Source of the DNA: Rhodeus uyekii
Lineage: Eukaryota > Chordata > Actinopteri > Cypriniformes > Acheilognathidae
Assembly (NCBI GenBank): GCA_037043235.1
Contig: JAWRVZ010000057.1
Span: forward strand, 2,655,501 to 2,719,500
DNA: 64,000 nucleotides
Direction of reading: 5' to 3'
Position 1 is the first letter of the stretch; each line of letters starts with the position of its first letter. The translations under genes were made by a program, and so were the position numbers. A model generated the notes under the pieces. It worked only from the letters and a program-made list of their open reading frames with translations, was not told the origin of the DNA and searched no databases. Shown here in pieces: positions 48,059 to 60,143 of the stretch.

Positions 48059-51000
48059 TCAAATTGCAGCATCAGGTGCTTGTTTAGCAGAAGTATCTTG
48101 GAGTGCAAGGCCCTGGGAATCTCCAATATTATCTACAGCGTCCTCCCACACATCATCCTCCACCTCTGACTGAGGTTCTGGTGAAGTTACAGTCTCATGC
48201 TGCAAGGAACCCGTTGCAATTTCTTCAGGTAAAATTGCTGTCTTTACCTCTTTTGCTGCCACAAGTAGTGGTTCAACATTTTTAGACACGACTGAAGGCT
48301 CTGCGCTTGCTTCCTTTTTTTCCTGTTCAACCACCTGCAACATTGCTTCCTTTACCTCTGGTGTCACAACAAATAGCACTGCAGCTGCCGATCCTACAAC
48401 TTGGCCAATAGCTGGTGTCACCATTAAAGGGGCTAAAGCAGGTGTCTGTGCTTCTGATGTTTTCTGTGGTGCATTTTCAATTGTAGTCACAGGAGTTGTC
48501 TCTATCACAGTCCCAATTGGTGTCACTTTTACCAAAGGCACGGCTGGCGTTGGTGTCTGTGCTGTATGCTCTACAACTGGTGTCTGTACTACTGGGCTCA
48601 CAGAAAGAGCTTCTGCTACTGGAACTACGGCCACTGTTGGCTTTACTGCTAGAGTTTCTACCACTGGGCTCACAACTGACACTTCTGCTACTGCAGTCAC
48701 TGATGGTAGAACTACTGGAGCTTCTTTTACAATCACTAGAGCTGGTGTCTGTACCACTGGGATCATAACAGGTGTTTCTGCAACTGGTACACTAGTAGTT
48801 GGTGCTCCTACTGTAGTGTCTTGTACTAGGCTCACAACTGACCTTTCAGCTATTGGAGTCACAGTTGATGTCATCATCACTGGGGTCACAACTGGTGTTT
48901 CTGCCAGTGCAATTGGAGTTGGCTTTACTACAGGATTTTCTACTACTGGGATCACAACAGGTGTTTCTGCAACTGAAGTCACAGGTGAAACAACTATTGG
49001 AGCTGCAGCCTCTGTTGCTGTCACTATAACCTGATGTGGTGTCGGTGCCGCTGGAGTCAAAACTGGTGTCTCAACCACTGCAACTGGAGTTGACTTTAAC
49101 TGTGGAGTTTCTACTACTTGGATCACAACAGGTGTTTCTGTTGCTGAATTCACAGATGAAACAACTTCTGGAGCTGCAGCCTCTGTTACTGTCACTATAA
49201 CCTGATGTGGTGTCTGTACCGCTGAAGTCAAAACTGCTGTCTCAACCTCTGCAAGTGGAGCTGACTTTAACAGTGGAGTTTCTACTACTGGAGGTCCTAC
49301 TGCTGTAGTCACTTCTGAACAAACTATTCTAGATGCAGTCTCTGTTACTATCAATGAAACCTGACTTGGTGTCTCTACCACTGGTGTTGCAACTGGAGTT
49401 TCAACCACTGCAATTGGAATGGACTTTACAACAGAGGTTCCTACTGGAGTTCCAACTACTGTAGTCACTGCTGAACAAACACTTGTAGATGCAGTCTCTG
49501 TTACTGTCAATGAAACTGGATCTGGTGTCTCTACCACTGGCGTTGTAACTGGAGTTTCAACCACTGCAACTGGAATGGACTTTACAACAGAAGTTACTAC
49601 TGGAGGTCCTACTGCTGTAGTCACTGCTGAACAAACAATTGTAGATGCAGTCTCTGTTACTGTCAATGAAACCTGACCTGGTGTCTCTACCACTGGCATT
49701 GCAACTGGAGTTTCAACCACTGCAACTGGAATGGACTTTACAACAGAAGTTACTACTGGAGTTCCAACTGCTGTAGTCACTGCTGAACAAACAATTGTAG
49801 ATGCAGTCTCTGATACTGTCAATGAAACCTGACCTGGTGTCTCTACCACTGGCATTGCAACTGGAGTTTCAACCACTGCAACTGGAATGGACTTTACAAC
49901 AGGAGTTTCTACTACAGGGATCACAGCAGATGTTTCTGCTACCGAAGTTGCTGCTGGTGTAACTTGAGGTGCTGCATCTGTTACAATAACTGAAATCTGA
50001 GCTGGTCTTTCTACCAATGTTGTCACAGGTGATGTCTCTGCCACTGTAATTGAAGATACTGCTGAAGTTTCTACTACTGCGGTCACTGCTACTGGAGTTA
50101 CAGATGATGTTGCTACTACAGAAGATACAGTCTCTGTTACTGTTATAGCTGCTTTCTCAACAACTGATGTCTGTGTTGTTGGAACTACAGTTGGTTTTGC
50201 AGATGTGACGGAAACCACAGGAGTTTCGATTACTTGGCTCACTGGAGTTTCTGCAAATGAGGTCACATCTAGTGTAACTTCTTCTGGAGGCACAGTTTCT
50301 GTCACTGAAGCAACAGTTTGAATCTCCGCCACAGATGTTAGAGCTGATGGCATTAACACTGGACCTACAGTTGGTGTCTGTACCACTGGGATCTCTACTA
50401 CAGTAGGCACATTAATTTTCTCTATCACAGCTGGCATCTCTTCAACTAGAGCTGGAGTTGATTTTACTGCTATGAAAGGAATAACTGGTGTTTCTACAAC
50501 TGTTTTCACAACTGATTCTGCAACAATAGTCACAGTTGCTGCACTTAATACTGAAGATGCAGCTTCTTTCACTGAATCTAAATCTGGTGTCGATACCACG
50601 GGAATTACATTCTGTATCTCTACTACTGGGGCCACAGCAGTCGTCACAATCACTGATTCAACATTTGGTGTTTCTGCTGCTATAGTCGCAACAGGTGTGT
50701 CTTCCACTGGTGCTACAATCTTTGACTCATTGCCTAGAGTTACAACAGGTGTTACTTCATCTAGAGGTGTAGCTGGGGTCACTACCACAGAAATAGCAGT
50801 GGGCATCTCCTCCATTTGTTGTTTGATCACTGTTGTCAGCACGGAAGTGTCAGTGTCTAAATTTTGATTCTGTAGCGTTGCAACAGAATTGTGAGTATCA
50901 GTCGTCTTTGCCATAGATGTAACAACTGGCATATCAACTTCAAGTTCTTTAACCATTGATGTGACAACAGGCATCTCCACTTCCAGCTCAGTTACTACTG

Positions 51001-54000
51001 TTGTCTCTACTTTAACTTCTGTTTCCACTGCCATTTCAACCTTTGGTTCTGTCACTTCAAGTGTCACAGCCCGGAGTTCACTCACTGCTTGTGTTTGTAT
51101 CTCAGAAACAGAAACATCTGCTGTAACTTCAGAGCTCAGTGGTGCTAAATGTGCTATGGGTGTTACTTCTGTTACTGCTAGTATTTCATCATTAATTTTT
51201 GCCTGTTCTAACTGTAATTCATTTGCTTTGATTAACAGTTCAAGAGGCTCACATTTTAGCTTAGCATCATCATCTGCTTCATTCTTGTGTTCACTCACAT
51301 TACTAACTTCCATTTGTGTAGCAGTACTACTTTGTTCCAGAACTGTGGTTGCAGCCACTTCAATCATAGTCAGTCCTGAGTCAAAGCTTTCTGGTGCCTG
51401 GTCACCATCTATTGCTACAACATGAACTACGGTCATTTCAGATGCATCCCCCTCTTGTTCTGTTGTCTTTGGTAGCTCAGATATCGTGAGTCCCTGTGCT
51501 ACTGGTTCAACTACTAGAAGTTTCTCTTTCCCTGATTGTTTTGTTGTGTTCTCAATAATGGCAACCATCTCTAAAACTTTACCAGTCTTAATATTCTCAG
51601 TTATCACTGGTTGTTCACTGCACTCCTCTGTTTGAGAAACCACAATTTCTGTTGGTACAGGTCCTGCTTCAACTTCTGGCAATGCTGTCTCTAGAGGTGT
51701 CAGTACGACTTCACAACTAGTTCTGAGCTGTTCTGGTGTTTCTGTGTGCTCAAATACATCTTTTGAAAACTCGGGAACAAATGTGTGTTCTCTTATTTCT
51801 TGAACCATTTCTCCATGTCCGGTTCCTGCATCAACATTTATTTCAGGAGATTCATCAGTAGTATTTTGAGCAGAAACATCTTGATTGTCTGTTTCATTAC
51901 TTTCAGTGTTTGCTAAAGATTGCCCTTCTTTTACTGCTAGTTCCTCTTCCTCTTTCACTAAAACCCTGTCCGTTCTGTCACTTCCACTGTCTTCCACTTT
52001 GCTATTATCCATATCTGTACCAATGTCGTCTTTATGGAGTTCATCAGCCTCGTCAACTAATACTGATTCTGGAAGTGATACCTCCTTGTCCAGCAACTGT
52101 TCTCTGGCTAATGATTCATCTACAGCTTCTGGAATATTTTCAGCTGCAATATTTCGCACAACTTCTGAAGCAACAACATTATCAGACTCTTTTTCTACAT
52201 GTATTTGCTTCCCATCATTATTTTCTTCCATTTTCTCACTAATGTCATCTACAGTCACCGCCGAATCACCTGCTATTAAGACTGCATCTTTATCATCAAC
52301 AAGTATTGACTCAACTTCTTTTACTTTTAAATTTTCTTCTAACTCCAGTGTCGCTGCCACTATGTGATCTGAACTTGGACTTATAATAGTAATAGTCTCT
52401 TTGCTTTCCAGACACTCCTCCGCTGAAGCAATCATTTCAATCTCTTCCTCATGGACATCTGAGGTTTTACTTACAGTAGTGTCAGGAATGTTGTCTACAA
52501 CACCATGTGTCAAAGTTTCAACTACTTCAGTGAGAGCAGCTTGCTCAGATAGCGTTTGTTCATAAAGAGGTTCCTCTAACTCTGGATACAATGGACACAC
52601 TGTTTCAGGTGACTCTGACATAACCTGATCCAATCCAGCTTCACTTTGCATTGTATCAATCGTTTGTCTGAGTTCAATGTCAGTTGTACATTCCTCTGTT
52701 TTGTCCTCCATATGATTCACTTCTGATTCTTTCACAAGAGGCTCTTCCACTAATTTAACGACTTCCTCTATATCTAGCTGAGTTTCAGAGGCAGATTCTT
52801 CTTCATTCACAATTTTGTTCTGATACTCAGTCTTCACATCCTTGATTTCAGCCTCATAGACCTCATCTGTCCCAAGTCCTGCAGCTTCAGGTTCATCTGT
52901 AAAGTTATCAGAGATTAATTCTGTTGGGACAGCATCACTCACTTCAGGTATTGCCTCCACTAACTGTGCAGGGAGATGTTCTTCAACAGACTCTATTTCT
53001 TGAGATACTAGGCCTGTACATATTGCTGTTGCCTCGGTTTTCTTGTGTGCAACTAACACCTTTGTTTTCTCTGGTGTGGATAACTGTACAATATAAGGTG
53101 AACATGACATGGCCAGAGATTCTTTCTTTTCATCCTTTGTAGTTACTGATTGAACACTTGGAGACATGCATATAGATTGAATAGCTTCATGTAGGATCAC
53201 ATCTGATGTTTGTACATCGTATTCAGCTGGCACTGGTGTAACATGTCCAGATGTTCTTGGTGATTCAGTTAGTTGCGAGACTGCTGAGACCATTTCAGTA
53301 GTGTCATCCCCATTAAATTGTTCACTTTCTGGTTCTGGAGCAGTGACCGCATCAGCTGTCAACTCCACAATGTCCTCAGCTAAGGTGTTATCCTGTGTTG
53401 TCCATTCAGTAGACGAAACTGGTGTTTCAATAGTTTCCTCAATGATGCCTTCCTCTGGTATATCACTCAGTTGTTGATGCTTGCTCACAAAATCTGTGAG
53501 TTCTTCAAAGTCTTCTGATAGACCATGTATGACTGTTGGACCAGTGTTACTTGAAATTTTAGCTGTAATTTCGGGCACCAAGTCATTGGATGTGTCCTGT
53601 TCCAACACTTGTGAGGTCATCTCTGGCATCTCATGTTCTATTGTGATTTCAACTCGTTGTTCAGGCTCAATTACTACAAAACTCTCAGGCTCAATTATTT
53701 CAAACTCAGACAGGGGAATAATAGCTGGGGTTTCATCATCTTCATCACCTGTTTCATGATCCTTAGCAGCCTCGTCGGAGGATGTTTGTTCTTTCCTTGC
53801 TTCCGATTTTCTTTTTTTATGCCCTGGAGTAAGTTTCTTCCTAGAAAATGAATCATCTTTGTTTATTTCGCTGTCTGAATGTATCTGCTCAGGAGTACTA
53901 CTTTCTCCAGTTCTGACCTTTCTCTTTGGGGTGACCATTTTTTTGAACGTTTTCCATGTGGATGCCGTCTCTCCCTCTGCAGGACTTCCTGTTTGTTCAT

Positions 54001-57000
54001 TGGATGATGTGAGATGATCATAATCACCCTCAAATGAACTTCCAAGTGGAGAGTCAGTTGTTTTTTCATTTTCCTCTTCTTTGCCGTCTGCTGTTTCATC
54101 CTCATTTGTTTTTCTAGCCCTTTTTTTAGCTGAGCCACCACAAATCAGTGCCTCCCAGGAAACAGTGGTGTCAGATTTCTTTTTGGATTCTTGAGGGCTT
54201 ACATCAGCCACCAGCTCCTCTTCAGCAGGTTTTGGTTCCAAAATCACTGGTCCCTCCACTTTTCCATGCTCTGACAATTTCATGCATGGCTTTGGCTGTT
54301 CAGAGACTTGTTCCTCTGCCTCGATCACTTTTTCTGACGCTTTACTTTCTCTCTGCCTTCTTGTGGAAAATTTCCTAAAAAGTCTTTTAAGCGGACTTCC
54401 TTGTACCTTATCTTTCTCTAGAATATTCAGAAGATCTCCTTCAGGTAACAACTTGTCATCGGCTTTCTCCACTGAATCTTTTTCTTCCTCTGATATAATA
54501 TAAGGGATATCAAGACACATGCATTTACTGTCCTCATGTTCAGCTTCCTCTGCATCAACTTTCTCAATTCGTTTGAGTTCCTCTTCCTTACTCTCTTTTT
54601 GTATTTCCTCTTCTTTCTTTTTCTTTCTTAAACTAGCAAAGATACCCTGCGTAAAGAATTGCTTGATTGGTGACATTTGTTCCTCCATTTCGGGACATTC
54701 TTTTGCCATTTCTTTATCAGGTGTGTCCTCCACATGATGTTCCACTGTCTTTATGTCCAGATCCATTTCCGTTTCATTGTCTGTTTGTCGAGAGGGTTCA
54801 GCTGCATCAGGCTGGGAAGACGCCTCTGTGTTGTGAGTCTCATCAGGTGGGTCTTCATTTGCTGCCACTGCGCTGTTCTCTTGAGTGTCATTGGAGTCCT
54901 CCGAGGGACTTGTAACTCTTTCTTCTTTCTCATTTGCTTCAGTCTTTTCACATGGGTCTTTTTTTAGGGTGAACTTAAATCCAACAAATCTGAAGACTTT
55001 TTTGAAGCCAACTTCATTGATATCATTCACTTGATTGTCCTCCTCAGGTTCTTCACCATCCACATTGACCATCTCTGTGCTCTCATTCTTAATGATTGGT
55101 GGAAGAGCATCCATTTCCTGAAGGTCTTCAGTTGTTTCTGTACCATCCATGGCAAACCCAGAGTCAACTGGCAAAAAAATAAATTAAGTTCAGAAAGTTA
55201 ATTATTTATGATATATATAAAATATAAATATAAAAGATATAAAGTATTTGTGCTTGGATATTTACTACTATATAAAAGCGATTTTCATTTCAAAATTCAA
55301 ATAATTTCAACTTGGGAAATAACGAGATGCAATAAATAACATCACCTACCATCTGCAAGTACTTTTTCCTCAAAGTGGACATTTAATTCGTCAGCATGGC
55401 TCCTTGTCTTCACATTCAAATTGGAAATCTGTCCATTTTTCTGTAACAACTAAGCAAAAGACAGCAGAAATTAAGGAGTGACCAACAAGGTAAACAATTG
55501 AAATAGCTATTCGTCATTATGACTCATAAAGGAACAATACATAATGTTAATTTTGTAATAGTACAAGCTTAACACAAACTAAAATAATACAAAATTATGC
55601 TATAAAATGTATTAATGTCTATTGACTCAAAGACAATGAATAATGAACAATATACTCAAATGGTTATGGTTCAAATCAGTTGCCTTAGTGAGAGACAAAA
55701 AAAATACAATAAAAAAATGTACAAAAAGGTATATGGTGACTTAAGTTAAGAAATTCCCCAACAAATTTTCAAACGTTATCACAATATTATTTTACTACAT
55801 TTTCTGAATGTCAACCGCCAAACCACAACCTAGTTTGAAGGAGAAGGCCCTTGGGATAACTAACAAAACAAAATAAATGAACACATTCATGCAATCTGAG
55901 TATCAGATAGCTCTCCTTTGACTAAAAGCCATTTCACAGACTTCCTGTTAAACCGTGGCTGACCTCATCATGTTTTACATGGAAAATCAATGCACCCACT
56001 ACAGTAAGGGAAAATTCCATCAGTCCTTTGGGAATAAGAGCACAACAAATATCCCTCTCCATTAATGTACACACATTACAACAAAACAACTGACAAACAC
56101 AAACAGAGATGTGATGTTGAAATAAAACGTTTTTTAAAAAACTAAAGGAAATTGTATTTTAAATTCTTAACCTACACATTTAATACAATAAAATAATTTA
56201 GATAGACAAGCGAATAAAAATCAAAGGCCAAACCAAAAATGCAATCCACATGATAAGAAGCAGTTTACTAGTGATTAAACACTTTTAAGAGTCCAGTTTA
56301 AAGTTTAGAGTCCAAGTGTTAAAAAAGATACCATATTCTTTGCCAGCCATTGAAGATGCATCAACTATTATGTATTATTCTTCCTCCAGAATTGACAGAA
56401 ACACATGGCAGATGATTTATATATGTGTGATTTTACCCAAATATATCTACTCTTACAGTTCTCATGCCACTTCTTCCTCAGTGTCTTTCTTAAAAGTACA
56501 GAACCGGCCAAAATAAAGATTTTTCATAGAATTTTCTTGAACCTGGATTCACCAGAGAGATTAAAACAAATATGATTTTAACATAAAATGTATGCAAATC
56601 TCAATAATTTGCTCTCTTAAAAACTAAGCTAAACCATCTAATCTGAACTACCAGAACCTATTGCATATTTTTTTCACTAAAGTGAATTTTGGCCAAACAT
56701 CAATAAATAGGACACCTAATCTTCTTTCTTCAAACATTTGACTATTACTGCAGTTAAGTAGCTGCAAAACACATAATATTCGTAATTTTTTGTAATTTTA
56801 TGCTTCTCCCAAACAGCAATGAGTTTGAGATCAAATGGAGATTTGCCTCAGTCACAACATTTTCACTTCAGTCACAACATTTTCTTCTGAGAAAAGTACA
56901 GAACAGAAAAGTTGTCAATGTCTCAAACTGTGCTCTGATTTTCCAAAACACCAAAGTCTGCAATCAAAACTAATAGATCTCAATATGAACTCTTACTTCT

Positions 57001-57240
57001 TCCTTGAATGATAAATTCGTAACAATTATTTTAACCGAGCTGCTGCTATCCACGTACATTTTAGAATATTTATTTAATTTTATTATTTATACATTTACTG
57101 TCAACAAATATCCAATTAAAGAACTGATTAGAATGTCAATGTGTATCTTGAATTCAAGTCTCTAGCGTCTACCAAATGCATAAATGTAAATCAGTGTATT
57201 TTATAGATCACTCAAGGAGAAATCAGATAGATATTCTCCT

Positions 57241-57274
<34 letters not shown>

Positions 57275-57600
57275 CCACTGAGCAATAATTTGTTCCCATG
57301 GTCAACCTACCAAACATTTTTATCATCATATGCATGTTCTGCATTACCTCAAAATGCTAAGTAAATAGCTAACTATGTGTTGAGATACAGCCCTTGGGTG
57401 TCCTTGTATTCAGAGACCGTGCCTTTGAAACTTTGTAAAGCGTTTCTCTGCAAGCAAGAGACTGATTTCATGCATTCTACCTTGTCATCGGCACTGCCAT
57501 CCTCCCGAGCATCGCTGGCTGCTGCAGTGATCTCTTCCTCCGCCGCCACGTCCTCCTCACATCTGCTGTCCCGCTGCGCGGATGATGCCGTAGCTCCCAT
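48059..57600 (-). CDS. akap12: A-kinase anchor protein 12 (gravin/SSeCKS-type)
   Basis: Scaffold that gathers PKA, PKC and phosphatases at the plasma membrane. Exons: 57600-57481, 55449-55350, 55167-48059; joined, 2,442 residues (human about 1,780). The N-terminus MGATASSAQR is a myristoylation signal like that of the long mammalian isoform. Exon 2 opens with the family LLQKNGQ. The large exon has GFKKVFRFVGFKFTLKKD (residues about 128-145) and basic WSK-type motifs: SPIKQFFTQG (about 246), SPLKRLFRKFSTRRQR (about 335), VSWEALICGGSAKKRARK (about 410), TWKTFKKMVTPKRKVR (about 485). These are the polybasic membrane, calmodulin and kinase-binding segments of the family. Residues about 1440-2335 are a Val/Thr/Pro repeat not seen in the mammalian protein. 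The classical RII-binding helix is not evident; a weak candidate is at about 2344-2358. The ORF stays open for 7.1 kb, so the gene looks functional. Confidence 0.95.
48380..51060 (-). repeat. akap12: akap12 Val/Thr/Pro-rich degenerate repeat region
   Basis: About 890 codons built from variants of VVETPVVTPVVETP and VTETA, with almost no aromatic or charged residues other than Glu. The period is irregular, with better-preserved units of 52 and 57 residues inside. The reading frame is open throughout. The bias also produces long open frames on the opposite strand, which are shadows. Confidence 0.9.
49290..49915 (-). repeat. akap12: Tandem 156-bp coding repeat in akap12 (four units)
   Basis: The marker atggacttt on the + strand recurs at 49419, 49575, 49731 and 49887, exactly 156 bases apart (52 codons). 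Units share KSIPVAVVETPVA, VSLTVTETAST and CSAVTTAVG. They are very alike at the DNA level, so the array is young and was expanded by unequal exchange or slippage. Confidence 0.92.
55450..57480. other. First akap12 intron
   Basis: 2 kb of AT-rich sequence with a (GA)n run at 57240-57274. No exon-like or protein-like segment was recognised; in mammals, alternative akap12 first exons lie in this intron, and none could be supported here. Confidence 0.55.
57240..57274. repeat. (GA)n microsatellite
   Basis: GA repeats with one interruption (gagaaagaga), 207 bases from the akap12 exon 1 donor. Confidence 0.9.
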
Positions 57601-57900
57601 TTCACAATCCTCCTCTCGTTCTCTTCGGGTTCGTCCCTTTCACCCAATGTAACTGCAGAGCGAAAGGGAGGATATCCAAAGATGAGTGCTGAGCGGTGGT
57701 CGGACTCAGAAGTGATGCAGTTTGGCTCGATGCAAACTCTTTTAGGACACATCCTTCCTGCATCACATGAACTCACTGGCACGCCTCGACGGATCAACGG
57801 GAGAGAGAACGAGAGTCCTGGGATGACCGAGGGGCAACCACTACAAGGAACGGGTTTATCTCATAATTATGTTTCTTTATTCATCGCGTGTTTTTAAGTA
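57601..57900 (-). promoter_or_regulatory. akap12 5' untranslated and promoter region
   Basis: Sequence just upstream of the akap12 start codon is GC-richer than its surroundings, with CpG dinucleotides. No TATA box is evident at a useful distance and the transcription start was not placed. Confidence 0.45.
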
Positions 57901-58814
57901 TAGTCCAATGATTGCATTAAGCCGAACGAAATAACTTATAATTACCAATAACCATAAATTCGTTTTTAAAATAAGACAAACGTTAAGTTAATTGAACGTT
58001 AAGTTGATAAAAAGTTATCCTGTGACCATTCAGGACAAAAACACTTAATTTTACTCTAATACAGATGTTTTTTTTTTTTGTGATATAATTTGATAAGCAA
58101 TTAAACTGCCAAAAAAGTCAATGTCTTAATATTAAATCCAATTAATTAGACTAATTAAGTATATAACTAAAACAAGCCAGAAATTAAATTCACATGGCCC
58201 TCCCCTTAATTATCAGAAAATTCTAATTAACAGGTTTGTCTATAATTCCAGTGAAACAAATATTAATGCTATATTGCTACAATAGAATTCTGTGCTTACC
58301 AATTTTTTTTTTATTTTCTGTTTGAGTGTGTCAATGAGTGTGTTACATTGTTAGGTTGTGGTAAAAACACACAAAGAAGATGAAGGCATCAGGAACAAAG
58401 TTTTCTTAATTTAACTCAAGGTAATCACATGACTCACATGGACACGAACAAGAACAAGATTACAAGTCAGGTGAGGGGAAAAACACCAGGATTGGAACCA
58501 GGAAGAACAGATAACAGGACAGACACGTAACAGGGTGGGGAGCCCTTGGAACAGGAACAAGAACCAATCAACAGGGCCTTCAGGGTGGCACCAGGAGCTC
58601 AGGAAGCCAGGCAGGTACAGCCGTCTACCCAAAAATATTCTTGGGAGATTCTCGCCGTGTTGTCAGTGGGAGTAATTTTGGGGGTTAGAGGGCAATCTGG
58701 CGCAGGTTTAGGGACTGTTAAGAGTTCTGGTGCAGACTCAAGGACTAGAGGGCACTTGTGAGCTGATTTGAGGACTAAGAGTTCTGGAACATGTTCTGGA
58801 GCTCGCAAGCTGGC

Positions 58815-59802
58815 CGACTGGAGATTAGAGAGCGCAGGAGATGACTGGAAAATAGGGAGAGCAGGAGACGACAGGAGAATAGGGAGTGCAAGAGACAACT
58901 GGAAGATAGGGAGCACTGGAGACAACTGGAAAATAGGGAGAGCAGGAGACGACTGGAGAATAGGGAGCGCAGGAGATAACTGGAAAATAGAGAGTGCAGC
59001 AGACGACTGAAAAATAGGGAGAGCAGGAGATGACTAGAGAATAGGGAGCGCAGGAGATGACTGGAGAATAGGGAGCACAGGAGATGACTGGAGAATAGGG
59101 AGAGCAGGAGATGACAGGAGAATAGGGAGTGCAAGAGACAACTGGAAGATAGGGAGCACTGGAGACAACTGGAAAATAGGGAGAGCAGGAGACGACTGGA
59201 GAATAGGGAGCGCAGGAGATAACTGGAAAATAGAGAGTGCAGCAGACGACTGAAAAATAGGGAGAGCAGGAGATGACAGGAGAATAGGGAGCACAGGAGA
59301 TGACTAGAGAATAGGGAGCACGGGAGATGACTGGAGAATAGGGAGAGCAGGAGATGACTGGAAAATAGGGAGCACAGGAGACGACTGGAAAATAGGGAGT
59401 GCAGGAGACGAGAGGAAAATAGGGAGCACAGGAGAGGACTGGAGAATAGGGAGCGCAGGAGACGACAGGAAAATAGGGAGCACAGGAGAGGACTGGAGAA
59501 TAGGGAGTGCAGGAGACGACAGGAGAATAAGGAGAGCAGGAGATGACTGGAAAATAGGGAGCGCAGGAGATGACTGGAAAATAGGGAGCGCAGGAGATGA
59601 CTGGAAAATAGGGAGCGCAGGAGACGACTGCAGAATAGGGAGCGCAGGAGACAACTGGAAAATAGGGAGAGCAGGAGACGACTGCAGAATAGGGAGCGCA
59701 GGAGACGACAGGAGAATAGGGAGCGTAGGATACGACAGGAGAATAGGGAGCGCAGGAGACGACAGGAGAATAGGGAGCACAGGAGACAACTGGATAATAG
59801 AG
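58815..59802 (-). repeat. 27-bp minisatellite, about 36 copies
   Basis: Unit gactggaaaatagggagcgc followed by aggagat. On the minus strand it encodes the nonapeptide SSPALPIFQ and variants. A nine-unit block is itself duplicated: the marker aactggaag occurs at 58897 and 59140, exactly 243 bases (9 x 27) apart. Confidence 0.95.
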
Positions 59803-60137
59803 GGGCTGGTCGATAGCTGGGGATGTCCTACAACAAAGGCAGATCCGTCTAGGGTGAGGACATGATTGAGGAAGTCTACCACGGGCCCGTAGTAATCCTC
59901 AGGTGAGACCACGCAAAACAGTCTGTTGTTTAGCTCCATCCAGAAACACAAGTTGAGCATTTCATCGCTCCACCTCACCAGATGGGCCAGCTCCAGAAAG
60001 TCCTCAACGTAGTCCTCCAGTGGCCGGCTGCTCTGGCAGAGAGTGAGAAGCAGATGGTCTACTGCCAGCTTTCTCCTCTCTGCCAGATTCTTCTTAGCAG
60101 CTCTTTTTGCTGTCAACATTTTTGCCGGGTCCGTCAT
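59304..60137 (-). CDS. Gag-like protein with nonapeptide repeats
   Basis: 277 codons from ATG at 60137. The first 110 residues look like a Ty3/gypsy-type capsid segment: KNLAERRKLAVDHLLLTLCQ, LEDYVEDFLELAHLVRWSDE, LCFWMELNNRLF, VVDFLNHVLTLDGSAFVVG. The rest is SSPALPIFQ repeats read from the minisatellite, and it stops at 59304 when the frame is lost; other repeat units continue in different frames further left. No zinc knuckle, protease or RT follows. It is probably mobile-element protein rather than a host gene; expression is unknown. Confidence 0.55.
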   Translation of the reverse strand: MTDPAKMLTAKRAAKKNLAERRKLAVDHLLLTLCQSSRPLEDYVEDFLELAHLVRWSDEMLNLCFWMELNNRLFCVVSPEDYYGPVVDFLNHVLTLDGSAFVVGHPQLSTSPSIIQLSPVLPILLSSPALPILLSYPTLPILLSSPALPILQSSPALPIFQLSPALPILQSSPALPIFQSSPALPIFQSSPALPIFQSSPALLILLSSPALPILQSSPVLPIFLSSPALPILQSSPVLPIFLSSPALPIFQSSPVLPIFQSSPALPILQSSPVLPIL

Positions 60138-60143
60138 TCTGTT

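Noticed and set aside
48496..54967. Long open frames on the + strand across the akap12 exon (for example 50961-51425 and 51885-52367)
   Set aside because: They are the reverse frames of a Val/Thr/Ser/Glu-rich coding exon with few stop-generating codons. They read as Ser/Thr/Val monotony and have no start or splice logic.
58815..59802. CRISPR-like array
   Set aside because: The 27-bp units abut without unique spacers and the window is vertebrate; it is a minisatellite.
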